Origin: Selaginella moellendorffii
Lineage: Eukaryota; Streptophyta; Lycopodiopsida; Selaginellales; Selaginellaceae
Direction of reading: 5' to 3'
NCBI RefSeq assembly: GCF_000143415.4
Contig: NW_003314266.1
Span: forward strand, 2,627,010 to 2,691,009
Length of the DNA: 64,000 nt
The position numbers and the translations under genes are program-made. Position 1 is the first letter of the stretch. Each line of letters starts with the position of its first letter. The notes beneath the pieces are model-generated. The model did no database searches. It was not told the DNA's origin and was given only the letters and a program-made list of their open reading frames with translations. Below are positions 55,125 through 64,000 of the stretch, piece after piece.

Positions 55125-57053
55125 TTAACAGCCACTGGGCCTATAGTAGTCTGGAGGGACGCTTGGACACCTCTCGTCCATGGAGGCGTAAGGCACCAGG
55201 GTGTTATAGTCCGGCAATTCCATCCTATACGTCCCCAAGATCTGGCAGAATGGAAGAGGAGGATCATCGTGAGCATTACACCATTTTGGCAGCCGCGAAG
55301 AATTCTTCTCGAAGAAGCTCAGCATGTATGCGTCACGGATCTGGAAGCAAAGAGAAGAACTCTCGTCACTCTCACTCAAGATAGAAGGAAGAAGAAGGAA
55401 GCGAGCACTTACCGTGAACTCGGTGACTTGGATGGAGCTTGCGAGCTCTCCAAACAATCCAGCTTCTTTGTACATTTGGAGGACGAACGCGACGCAGGAC
55501 GTCGACTTGCCGTCGCTGTAAATCCAATCGTCCTTCTCTGGAATGGCCAGGAGCTCCTCGAATGGAATGCCTCGATGCTCGGCTTCTCTCATCACGCCGG
55601 GAAGATCCAGCCCCTGATAGCACAAAAAACATGACCCAGTTTTCCGCTTCTCTCATCCAAACTAAGTCATACCTGAGTGTCGAGACGCTTGTTGAGAGCT
55701 TCATTCCACATATTGGCAGCATACTCTGGTTGGAGTCGAGTCCAGACCGTGAGCACCGAAGCCACCTATCCCAACCGAAAACATGTATCAACAAGCTTTG
55801 GAAAGGAAACTAAAGCTCTCTTACCAGGTTTGAGTCCAGCTGAGGAGGATAGTTGTCTACCGGAGTGTCAATCCAGCTGAAGATCATGTTATGGTAACCA
55901 TATGGCTTGCCATCCATGCTCCGCGCGTATTCCCAGGCGGCAGTAAGGTTGAACTTTTCTCGCATCGCCGAGCTGAGAGGTAACACAACAATATGAGGAT
56001 TCGCATCGTCTGCTAGCTGCTGCTTCCACCAGTCATCCCAAGTTAAGACAGCAATTATCTCTTGACCCTGCCACACAAGAGAATGAAAATCAAGGTAAGC
56101 ACCAAGAAGAAACGCTTGTTTACCTCTTTGTTTTCGTGCCCGGACTCTCCAACCCACAGCTTTCCTTGTTCGTCCCTGAGAGCAAACGCAGTGTGCCCAG
56201 CGTAAGCTCCCGTGACCCATTTCTCCAAAGTTTCAAAGCCTCCCCAGCGTCCTCGTATCTTGGAGAGCGCCAGAAAGTCACCAGACTGGATATCGTCGGT
56301 GCTGAAGTTCGACAAGCTTTGCGGACGCTCCACAAACTTGGTTTTCATATGCCTCTTCAAGAACTCGATGTTGGCATCTTGTCCCCAGCCGGTGTTTGAG
56401 AAAATCGGCAGCACGTCCCACAGAGCCATCAAAGTTCCAAGCATGCCGGCCTTCATCAAAAACACCGAAATTCCCTTGTCTTTCACCTGAAAGAGAACTG
56501 TCAGCATTTTTCTTATCAATTTCTCACTTACATAGTCAAGCTCTCCTTCTTGCCATTCTTTGATCTCCATGGTGTGCGTGCGGCCAATGAAGTAGTAGTC
56601 CCAAGTAACTCGGTAAGGAGTGGCAAAGATATACAAGTCCATACATGTCCAACTGTGAGCATTGCTTGTCTGGAACGAAACCACGACTGTTCTACGACAT
56701 GACAAAAAAAAAGAAGAGAAGAACACCAACATTCTTCCTTAAGAACATACCTTGATATATAAAATGCCCCCTCCAGAGCTATTGGCCTCCTTTGGCTCCG
56801 TGAATTCCAGCCATGCCTCGTTCTTGTAGAAGCAGGCACCTTTCCAGCTGCTCAAATTCCTGTCCGAGGGAGACGACACTGCCGCTACGAACTCCGGCAG
56901 CAAATCCACCGCGTTGTGCAGCCGGTTGAGCGTCGGCCATGCAATCCCGTGCGGCAGCGCCGGGAGAACGTCGCGCGGATGGAATGGCAGCAGCGGCAGC
57001 GATCGCGCGGGCGCGCCGAGGATCATGAGAAGCAGTAGCAGCAGCAGCTCCAT
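55125..57053 (-). CDS. Secreted plant protein resembling permuted papain-fold (YiiX/C92-like) hydrolases
   Basis: Seven exons (56751-57053, 56532-56669, 56124-56486, 55825-56067, 55673-55765, 55413-55613, 55125-55340) give 518 residues in clean frame. A strong signal peptide (MELLLLLLLMILGAPARS) starts the protein. From memory a long homologue of similar sequence exists across plants without assigned function. The central part has SGDFLALSKIRGRWGGFETL, GAYAGHTAFALRDEQGKLWV and GESGHENKE; later GKPYGYHNMIFSWIDT and SDGKSTSCVAFVLQMYKEAG. The order His (AGHTAF), acidic residue (VGES), then Cys (TSCVAFV) fits circularly permuted NlpC/P60-papain enzymes. Catalysis is an inference. Secretory pathway or wall location is likely. 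Exon 2 uses an acceptor inside TTCCAG, needed to keep frame. Confidence 0.75.
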
Positions 57054-57272
57054 CGATCGCGCCCCGGCGCCCTCGCCCCTGCAAAAAATCTACCTCTAGG
57101 GCTCTTCCCTCCAAGCTTGCGTGCCGTATAATAAATGAGGCCCATCCGTACAATATCGACGAATATCCCACTAGCTAATGCGAATCTTTTCAAAAAAGGT
57201 TTTAAAATAGGCTTATTACTTAAACCATATACTTAGCACTAAAACGAAAGGCATCATTGGTAGATTCTCGAT

Positions 57273-57291
57273 TTTAGGGTTTAGGGTTTTT
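57273..57291. promoter_or_regulatory. Double telo-box upstream of NOP56
   Basis: TTTTAGGGTTTAGGGTTTTT ends five bases before the NOP56 ATG, two overlapping telo-box units. This motif is common in plant ribosome-biogenesis promoters and 5' leaders. Confidence 0.6.
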
Positions 57292-57295
57292 CGGC

Positions 57296-59355
57296 ATGGC
57301 GACTCTCTCGGCTTCCAAGTCGCAGCCTCTCTATCTTCTCTACGAGGCGCCGTCGGGCTACTCGATCTTCGAGGCGCACGGGCTCGACGAGATTGGCCAG
57401 GCCGCGGCGGCCGTCCAGGAATCCATCAAAGATCTCAATCGATTTGGCAATGTCGTCCGCCTCGTCACTTTCAAGCCATTTGAGTCGGCCGCCAGCGCGC
57501 TGGACCAGTGCAATGCCATATCAGAAGGTAAGAATTTCCCGAATCTTAGCTTAGAGCGTAGAAACTACTTAAAAACTACTCTTTCTTTGCCAGGGATCAT
57601 GACCAGCGAGCTGCAAGAGTTTTTAGGCTCTTGTCTCCCCAAAGTGAAGGCGGGAAAGGCCGCCAAGTTCTCTCTGGGCGTGGCGGAACCAAAGCTGGGG
57701 TCTCAAATCCAAGAGAGTCTGGGCGTTCCCTGCCAGAGCAATGAGTTTGTTGCAGAGTTTTTGCGTGGCATTCGTCTCCATTTTTCTCGTTTCGTCCGTG
57801 ATCTCAAGGTGTCATTTTTTTCTCTCGTTTGTCTTTGGAGTTCTTACATTTGGGACTTCGACAGGAGGGAGATGTGGAAAGAGCCCAGCTTGGTCTTTCT
57901 CATAGCTACAGCAGAGCCAAAGTGAAATTCAACGTGAATAGGATCGACAACATGATAATCCAGAGCATAAGTCTGCTGGATACGCTCGACAAAGATATCA
58001 ACACATTTGCCATGAGAGCCAAGTACGCGGTTGCACTTCTTCTCTTTGTCTTTCTGATTAGTTTTCGTTGTTGCTAGGGAGTGGTATTCATGGCATTTTC
58101 CGGAGCTGGTTAAGATTATTAGCGACAACTACATATACGCAAAGCTCTGTACGTTCATCAAGGACAAATCTACTCTCGCGGATGAGTCACTTGAAGAGCT
58201 GACAGAGATTACCGGGGATGAGGACAAGGCAAAGGAAATTCTTGCGGCTGCGAAATCATCCATGGGTGCGTTTCTTAGTATCCCTTGGTATTTTTATTTG
58301 ACGCCAAGTTTTGCTAACAGGTCAGGACATTTCTCCCATCGACTTGATCAACATCCAGGCTTTTGGAGAAAGGGTTGTCCGGCTTGTGGAGTTCCGAACC
58401 GTGCTCCATGGGTATCTCGTGTCCAAGATGCATGGAATTGCGCCAAACTTGGCTACTCTTATCGGAGAGATTGTTGGCGCCCGACTTATTTCACATGCAG
58501 GGAGCCTCTCAAACCTGGCTAAGTGTCCTGCTTCAACAGTTCAGATTCTCGGAGCAGAGAAAGCTCTATTCAGGTGCTTTATTTTATCTATGTATTTCGA
58601 CTGTTTAAATCTTGTTCTCATCACTCCAGGGCTTTGAAGACCAAAGGTAACACGCCAAAGTATGGTCTCATCTTCCATTCTTCGTTCATTGGGAGGGCTT
58701 CAGCGAAGAACAAGGGCCGTATTTCCCGATACCTGGCAAACAAGGCCAGTCTTGCAACGCGGCTTGACTGCTACCTGGGTAAGCCTTTCGCCTCTTTATC
58801 TAAAGGTTTCTTTTGTGTGTCTTGTTTTAAGAAACGAGCACAAATGCTTTTGGACAAAAGCTGAAGGAGCAAGTGGAAGAACGGCTTGATTTCTATGACA
58901 AGGGTGTGGCGCCTCGGAAAAATATCGACGTAATGAAGCTGGCCTGCAAAGAGGCGCTGCAACAGCAATCGAATGCTGACGTGGAGATGGAAGACGCCGC
59001 AGAAAAAGAGAAAATAGCACAAGATGGAGAAGCCTTTCCAGAAGGTAGTACTTCTTTTTCATGCATCTTAAGATGATTGTACTCGTCACTGCCAGATGGA
59101 AAGAAGAAAAAGAAGAAAAAGAGGAAGAGTGACGCCGAGCCCATGGACATGGATGAGCCGCAGCCAGCTGCCGAGAAGAAGAAGAAGAAGAAGAAAGCGA
59201 TTTCGGAGGAGGAGAACGGGCATCCATCAGTTGCAGTCGAGGACGAGCCTGTTTCAAAGAACGAGCCAAAGAAGAAGAAAAAGGCTAAAAAATCTGCCGA
59301 AGCGGCTGAGGAGGTGTCAAAGAAAAAGAAGAAGCGAAAGAATGCTGCCGAGTAA
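57296..59355 (+). CDS. NOP56: Nucleolar protein NOP56, box C/D snoRNP core
   Basis: Eight exons (57296-57527, 57594-57808, 57865-58022, 58078-58265, 58321-58573, 58630-58778, 58832-59044, 59096-59355) give about 555 residues. NOP56 pairs with NOP58 and fibrillarin to guide rRNA 2'-O-methylation. The N-terminal domain includes [20 protein letters not shown] and [20 protein letters not shown]; the middle has [20 protein letters not shown]. The Nop domain has [40 protein letters not shown] and [20 protein letters not shown]. The C-terminus is the usual lysine-rich KKKKKKKRK tail with acidic patches. Length matches the family. Its stop is 95 bp from the convergent polyamine oxidase stop. Confidence 0.95.
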
Positions 59356-59450
59356 CTTAAAACTACGAAAGGTACGCTGTTTTTACTTTCATCTCTTTAT
59401 TTACGTAGTGGAAATTCCAGCCATTATAGCTGAAGAGGAGAGAATACAGC

Positions 59451-61794
59451 CTACATAGCGCTCTTCTTCCAAGCCTGCCGCGCAGCATCGCGTTCCTGGA
59501 AACAAAACACCAAACAGGGATGTATCAATTTTTCCACTTGTTTCTTTTTTTTTTCCCAACTTGTGACTTTAAAGCACCACTTACTTTTATTGCTTCCATT
59601 TCAGCCTCGTCCACGTTTCTCCTCTTCTTAGAGCCCCGCCTGTGTGGAGGTGCTTGCGGCACTTCATCGATGCACTTCCCCTCTTTCTTGCAAGCCAGCA
59701 GCCGATTCGCAGCATCGATACCTTGCGAGCAAATCCTCCGAGAGTCAGGTACTGAAAACGAGCTTTCTTCCGCAAGACTCACCACTGTAGTAAGCTCCGT
59801 GGACGTAGCCATTGTAGTGCTCGTGGGTGTGCTCTCCGCTGAAGTAGAGCGCTCCCTTGAGCGGCGCTTGGATTCGCTCAAACTCGTAGCTCTCGACGCC
59901 GATGGGCCAGTTTGAGAAGGATCCAACGAAGAAGCGATTAGAAAACCACTTTGGAACCAAGATATCGATCGGCTTTGGCACCGACGGCCCAAACATGTTC
60001 TTGAGAACTTCGTGGACTTCCTCGATGGTTTCGTTGCGGGGCTGCTGCTCGATACGCCGGGATTCGTCGTCGGTCACTGTGACAAACATGACGTTGGCTC
60101 CCGGGTACTCGTTTTCCAGATGCTGTGAAAGAAGAGTTAGTTTGTTTCTTTGAGATGATAATTCTATGTTTTAGATGGTAATAGGGGATTACCTGCCAGA
60201 CTGGATAGTATCCTCGGTGCTCGTCGGCGTAGAGCATGAACTCGGTGAGGGGTCCGTTTGATGGCCAGAACTTGTATGGAAATTTGAGGAAGATCTTCGT
60301 GTAGACAGCCATGTCAAACTCGCTCAAGGCCTCGATCTTCCAGTCCTGCAAAAACCTTGGGCTTTAGATCTTGATTGTGGAAACTTTGGGTTTTGATACC
60401 GGGAAGGGTGGTATGAACTTGATGAGACCGCTCTGGAGAACCCCAAGGCTGACTGTGACGATCACGTACTTGGCTTTGTAGCTCTTGCCACCTTCGGTGC
60501 CAACTGTTACACCATTCTTGGAGTATCGTATATTGTTCACCACCTGCGAGATGATCCAAGAGGTTTTAGCATTTGGGAATGGACATCATGGGCGATTGTC
60601 AAACCGTGTTGAGCTTGAGCCTTGGATCGGTGATAACTCCATCCTTGGAATCCAGAAACTCTTCCGCCAACTTTTGGACGAGGTACGAGTATCCCCTTTG
60701 GTCGGCCACCAGGAAATTGCTATCGCCAAAGTTGTGAAAGGTGGGGTTTGGCTGGGTGTTCTTCAAGCTGGTAACTCGAGGAGGCTCTGGAAAGTATTCA
60801 AATGCTGGCATTGCTCTTGCAAGCATTTATACGTACCAGCAAATTCGTAGTCATAATTGTAGTAGTCGAGGACCATCTCCACTGGCGTCGAGGGGACCCT
60901 GCAAGATTTTGTGGTATATGGAGGTCCTTATTAGCGGCATAAAGCCTTACTTTCCATAAATGCGCTGTGCTGTGAGCACAGAGATATCGGCGCTATTGCT
61001 CTGGCTCTTCTTGATTCCAAGCGATTCGATCCACTCGGAGCTGTCGTCGAGCTTCTTCATGTAGATGTCGCCCAGCTTGTTTGCAAAGTGTCCACTGCAA
61101 GAGCAAAACATGAGAGAGATTAGATCCCATGGATTGTGTGTGTGTTTGTGTGCGTGAGAGAGAGAGAGAGAGAGATGATTCATGAGAAAAGAGTTGTGAG
61201 TTTTCCTCTCATATCTCGCCTGGGAGAAGTGAGAATGAAACTTTTTAGGAGAAGAGAAAGAGGGTCACAGAGTTCTTGTTCTTGGGAAAAGAGAGAGAGC
61301 ATCGAGGCCATGATCATAGAGTTCTTTGGGAGATCCAGGAGAACTTGATGGCATGGATAGAATATATCTTAAAAGGAAGTTTAATGTGTTGGGCTCTAAG
61401 ATCACTGAACTCTTGGGTGTAGATGTTGCTGCTGAGATTGTCAAAGTTGGAGTAGAACATCCGGAGCTTGTGCTTGTTTGCGAGCTCCCAGATTGGGTTT
61501 GTCGTCGTCTCGTTGACACCCTCGACCCAGTTTGCTCCCAGCTCGATCCTCTTGCCCGCGAAATCGGCCTCGCGCATCCTCCCGCCGATCCTGTCCGTGG
61601 CCTCAAGGATGACAAAGTCGTCAATCCCGGCCTCGGACAAGGTGTTTGCAGCCATGATGCCTGCAACCACGGAAAACCAATGGCATTTAGAGATTCCATC
61701 CATATACGAATGCCAATGTAAAGATACATCAAAAGAATCAACGTGTAGGATCACGAAACATATAGATCACGAAGAACTTCACGAAACGAATGGA

Positions 61795-61835
<41 letters not shown>

Positions 61836-62386
61836 CAGATCTTTCGTGAATCAAAGATATATGTACTAAGATCACGAAAACGAAGTGGTGAGCATGGAGT
61901 CTTTCTCTCTCTTTTTTCCCAGATCTTTCGTGAATTCAAAGATGTATTTGATAGAATGGAGTGGCTCTCTCTCTCTCTCTCTTCCAGATCTTTCGTGCAT
62001 CAAAGATATATGTGCTAACGAAACGTATATATCACGAAGAACTTCACGAAACATGGTGAGAATGGAGTCTTTCTCTCTCTCTCTTTCCAGATCTTTCGCG
62101 AATCAAAGATACATCACGAAAAACTTCACGAAACATGGTGAGAATGGAGTCTTTCTCTCCACATCTCTCGTGAATCAAAGATATATGTGATAAGATTCTT
62201 CGTGTATTATATACCTGCCATTCCTGCACCAACAATTATCACGTCAAACGAGTATTTGGCATCGAGGGCATCCTCAGCAGCGATCTTCCGCGCTGCAGCG
62301 ACGCAGCGCGATCGATCCAGAGGGACCGAGGCGAGGAAGAAGAAGAAGACGAAGGAAGACAAGAAAAAGCTCGAGAAGCTCCTCAT
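59451..62386 (-). CDS. PAO: FAD-dependent polyamine oxidase, secreted type
   Basis: Ten exons (62215-62386, 61411-61660, 60951-61094, 60837-60898, 60605-60786, 60400-60543, 60193-60345, 59783-60122, 59585-59721, 59451-59495) give 542 residues. The enzyme oxidises spermidine/spermine and releases H2O2. A signal peptide (MRSFSSFFLSSFVFFFFLAS) precedes the Rossmann FAD motif VIIVGAGMAGIMAANTLSEA. Other marks: RIGGRMREADFAGKRIELGA, VTVSLGVLQSGLIKFIPPFP, FSNWPIGVESYEFERI and the C-terminal FAD site FSGEHTHEHYNGYVHGAYYS. This resembles maize apoplastic PAO; the extra basic C-terminal ~55 residues (HRRGSKKRRN) may be a sorting tail. Intron 1 (61661-62214) is ten times the local norm and repeat-filled. 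A tandem paralogue lies immediately upstream. Confidence 0.93.
61720..62205 (-). repeat. Tandem repeats with (CT)n-AG units in PAO intron 1
   Basis: On the + strand, about five diverged units of ~80-100 bases repeat the order CACGAAACATGGTGAGAATG, GAGTCTTTCTCTCTCT, CCAGATCTTTCGTGAATC, AAAGATATATGTG. The pure (CT)n runs vary in length (e.g. ~61796-61835 and ~61964-61982). The array occupies most of the 554-bp intron. Confidence 0.85.
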
Positions 62387-62667
62387 GGTGTCTATAGATG
62401 ATTGGCTCTAGCGGGATAGCCGCTTATAAATACTCCCAGAGATCCTGGAATCTTCTAAGCATCATTAGCAATAAAAGAAATTGCATCCGACATGGAGGGC
62501 TCCGCTGGATTGTCATTTTCACATAAATTAAACCCTCTCACTTTTTCTTTTTGGTTTTTCCTATTGGACCATTGTACAAAAAATTGTTTTTATCACTATC
62601 GTTTGCCACATCATTCATTCATTTTTTGTTTACATGGCCAGCTCCAAGAATGGAGCTATCAATGAAT

Positions 62668-64000
62668 TCAATGAGCTGAATTGACCGCTAATATTCCATG
62701 GAGCTGCTTATCCCACTCTCGCCTGGACAAATCCCGCTCCTAAACAAAAAGAAGACAAAATCTCCTGAAAAGTGCCAAGAAATGCTAGATCCTTACCTTG
62801 ACAACGCTTGCTTCCGCGCTCTCCATGTTTCGTCTCCTCTTCTCTCCGGTTCTGTGCGCCGGTGCCTTTGGTACTTTGTCCACGCACTTGTTCTTCTTCA
62901 TGCAGTCCAGGAGTTTGTTCGCAGCGTCGATCCCTGGAAACCAAACTGAGCTCCAAAACCCGCGAGAACTTTGGCTACTTACCGCTGTAGTAAGCACCGT
63001 GGACGTAGCCATTGTAGTGCTCATGCGTGTGCTCTCCAGCGAAGTAGAGAGTGTGGCTGAGCGGCGCTTGGATCCTCTCAAACTCGAAAGCTTCCACACC
63101 AATGGGCCAGTTGGAGAAGGAGCCGACGAAGAACCTGTTGGACCACCATCTCGGTACCAGGATATCAGTTGGCTTGGGCACCGACGGTCCAAACATCGAC
63201 TTAAGCACTTCGTGGATCTCGGCTATGGTTTCATTGTTGGGTTGTTGCTCAATGCGGCGGGATTCGTAGTCCGTGACGGTGACGAACATGACATTTGCCC
63301 CTGGGTACTCGTTCTCCAAATGCTGAAAGCTTCCAGCTTAAAACACGATGGTGTGAAGAGTTTGAAGTGTCCTTACTTGCCATATTGGATAGTACCCGCG
63401 TCTCTCGTCGGCATAGAGGAAGAACTCGGTCAGTGGTCCGTTTGAAGGCCAGAACTTGTAGGGGAACTTGAGAAAGATCTTGGTGTAAACAGCCATGTCA
63501 AACTCGCTCAAAGCTTCACGTTTCCAGTCCTGCAGAGGGGATTGCACTGCCATTTAGCGGAGGATGCATCTACTTCGAATGAACTGACCGGTAAACCAGG
63601 GTTGAACTTGATAAGGTCGCTCTGAAGAACTCCCAGACTGACCGTCACGATGATGTACTTTGAGTTGTAGACTTTGCCGTCTTCAGTGGTTGCAGTCACT
63701 CCTGTTTTAGAGTACTTGATTTGGCGGACAACCTGCGAAGTTCGAAGAGTAGGATTGATCACTTTCATGTCAAGCCGTGGTACCTTGTTAAGCTGAAGCC
63801 TGGGATCGGTAATTTTGCCGTTCTTGTTGGCAAGGAACTCCTCGGCTAGTTTCTGAACGAGGTACGAGTAACCACGCTGGTCAGCAACAAGGTAATTGTC
63901 GTCGCCAAAATTATGAAACGTAGGATTAGGCTGTGTGTTTTTCAAGCTCGTGACACTTGGTGGCTCTGGAATGTTCAAAGGAGAGAAACATGGTCAAGAA
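62668..64000 (-). CDS. PAO: Second polyamine oxidase, 5' part outside window
   Basis: Six C-terminal exons are visible: 63784-63965, 63589-63732, 63377-63529, 62983-63322, 62797-62933, 62668-62739. The first five have exactly the same lengths as the corresponding exons of the downstream PAO (182, 144, 153, 340, 137), so the pair arose by tandem duplication. Sequence includes NPTFHNFGDDNYLVADQRGY, VTVSLGVLQSDLIKFNPGLP, FSNWPIGVEAFEFERI and FAGEHTHEHYNGYVHGAYYS. The last exon is longer (24 codons with stop versus 15) and ends differently (EWDKQLHGILAVNSAH). The FAD-binding N-terminus lies beyond 64000. Confidence 0.92.

Noticed and set aside
55050-55634. 194-codon + strand frame at the 3' end of the papain-like gene
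   Set aside because: Antisense to well-supported exons with consistent splice sites on the minus strand.

Overview
This is nuclear DNA from a land plant. Gene content is plant-specific (KIN-7 kinesin with a C-terminal RING, CRS2-associated factor, plastid IF-3, vacuolar CAX exchanger, FAD polyamine oxidases). Nearly every spliced gene has GT-AG introns of only about 45-70 bp, and the two PPR genes are intronless. GC-rich compact genes alternate with AT-rich degenerate repeats. Together this points to a lycophyte, most likely Selaginella (S. moellendorffii style). The species is an inference from architecture and proteins, not a database match.

Layout. 1-4.4 kb: 3'-truncated RNase P/MRP subunit POP4 (-) and an unusual P-loop NTPase with a C-terminal PHD finger (-). 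4.4-20.1 kb: about 16 kb without a convincing gene, made of old diverged repeats: a ~500 bp direct repeat pair 7.1 kb apart, an inverted pair of ~0.7-0.9 kb copies, LTR-like copies carrying a 5S-rRNA-like segment, tandem duplications, a 12-bp minisatellite and one assembly gap. 20.4-30 kb: UPF0114 membrane protein, an unidentified plant protein, a PPR protein with an odd C-terminus, plastid IF-3 and shugoshin (all +), then CRS2-associated factor (-). 30.2-43 kb: SURP/RS splicing factor and CAX exchanger (+), UMP-CMP kinase and a 26-exon KIN-7 kinesin (-).

44-51 kb is a gene graveyard: an intronless short CYP59-like cyclophilin, decayed PPR, two copies of an acetyl-CoA carboxylase fragment, a PWP2 fragment next to a hAT-like MITE, an F-box gene with an in-frame TGA, a 44-bp perfect palindrome, and an ORF with a Pro-rich centre and 16-residue repeats. 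51.5-64 kb: a 1064-residue PPR protein (+), a secreted permuted-papain-like protein (-), NOP56 (+), and two tandem polyamine oxidases (-), the second running off the window.

Themes. Several genes serve RNA metabolism: POP4 and NOP56 (rRNA/tRNA processing), CRS2-associated factor and two PPR proteins (organelle RNA), SURP/RS factor (mRNA splicing). Telo-box motifs lie just upstream of several of these genes. Neighbours are packed tightly (42-230 bp), with convergent pairs (SGO/CAF, CAX/UMP kinase, NOP56/PAO) and one divergent pair (CAF/SURP) sharing a 223 bp promoter.
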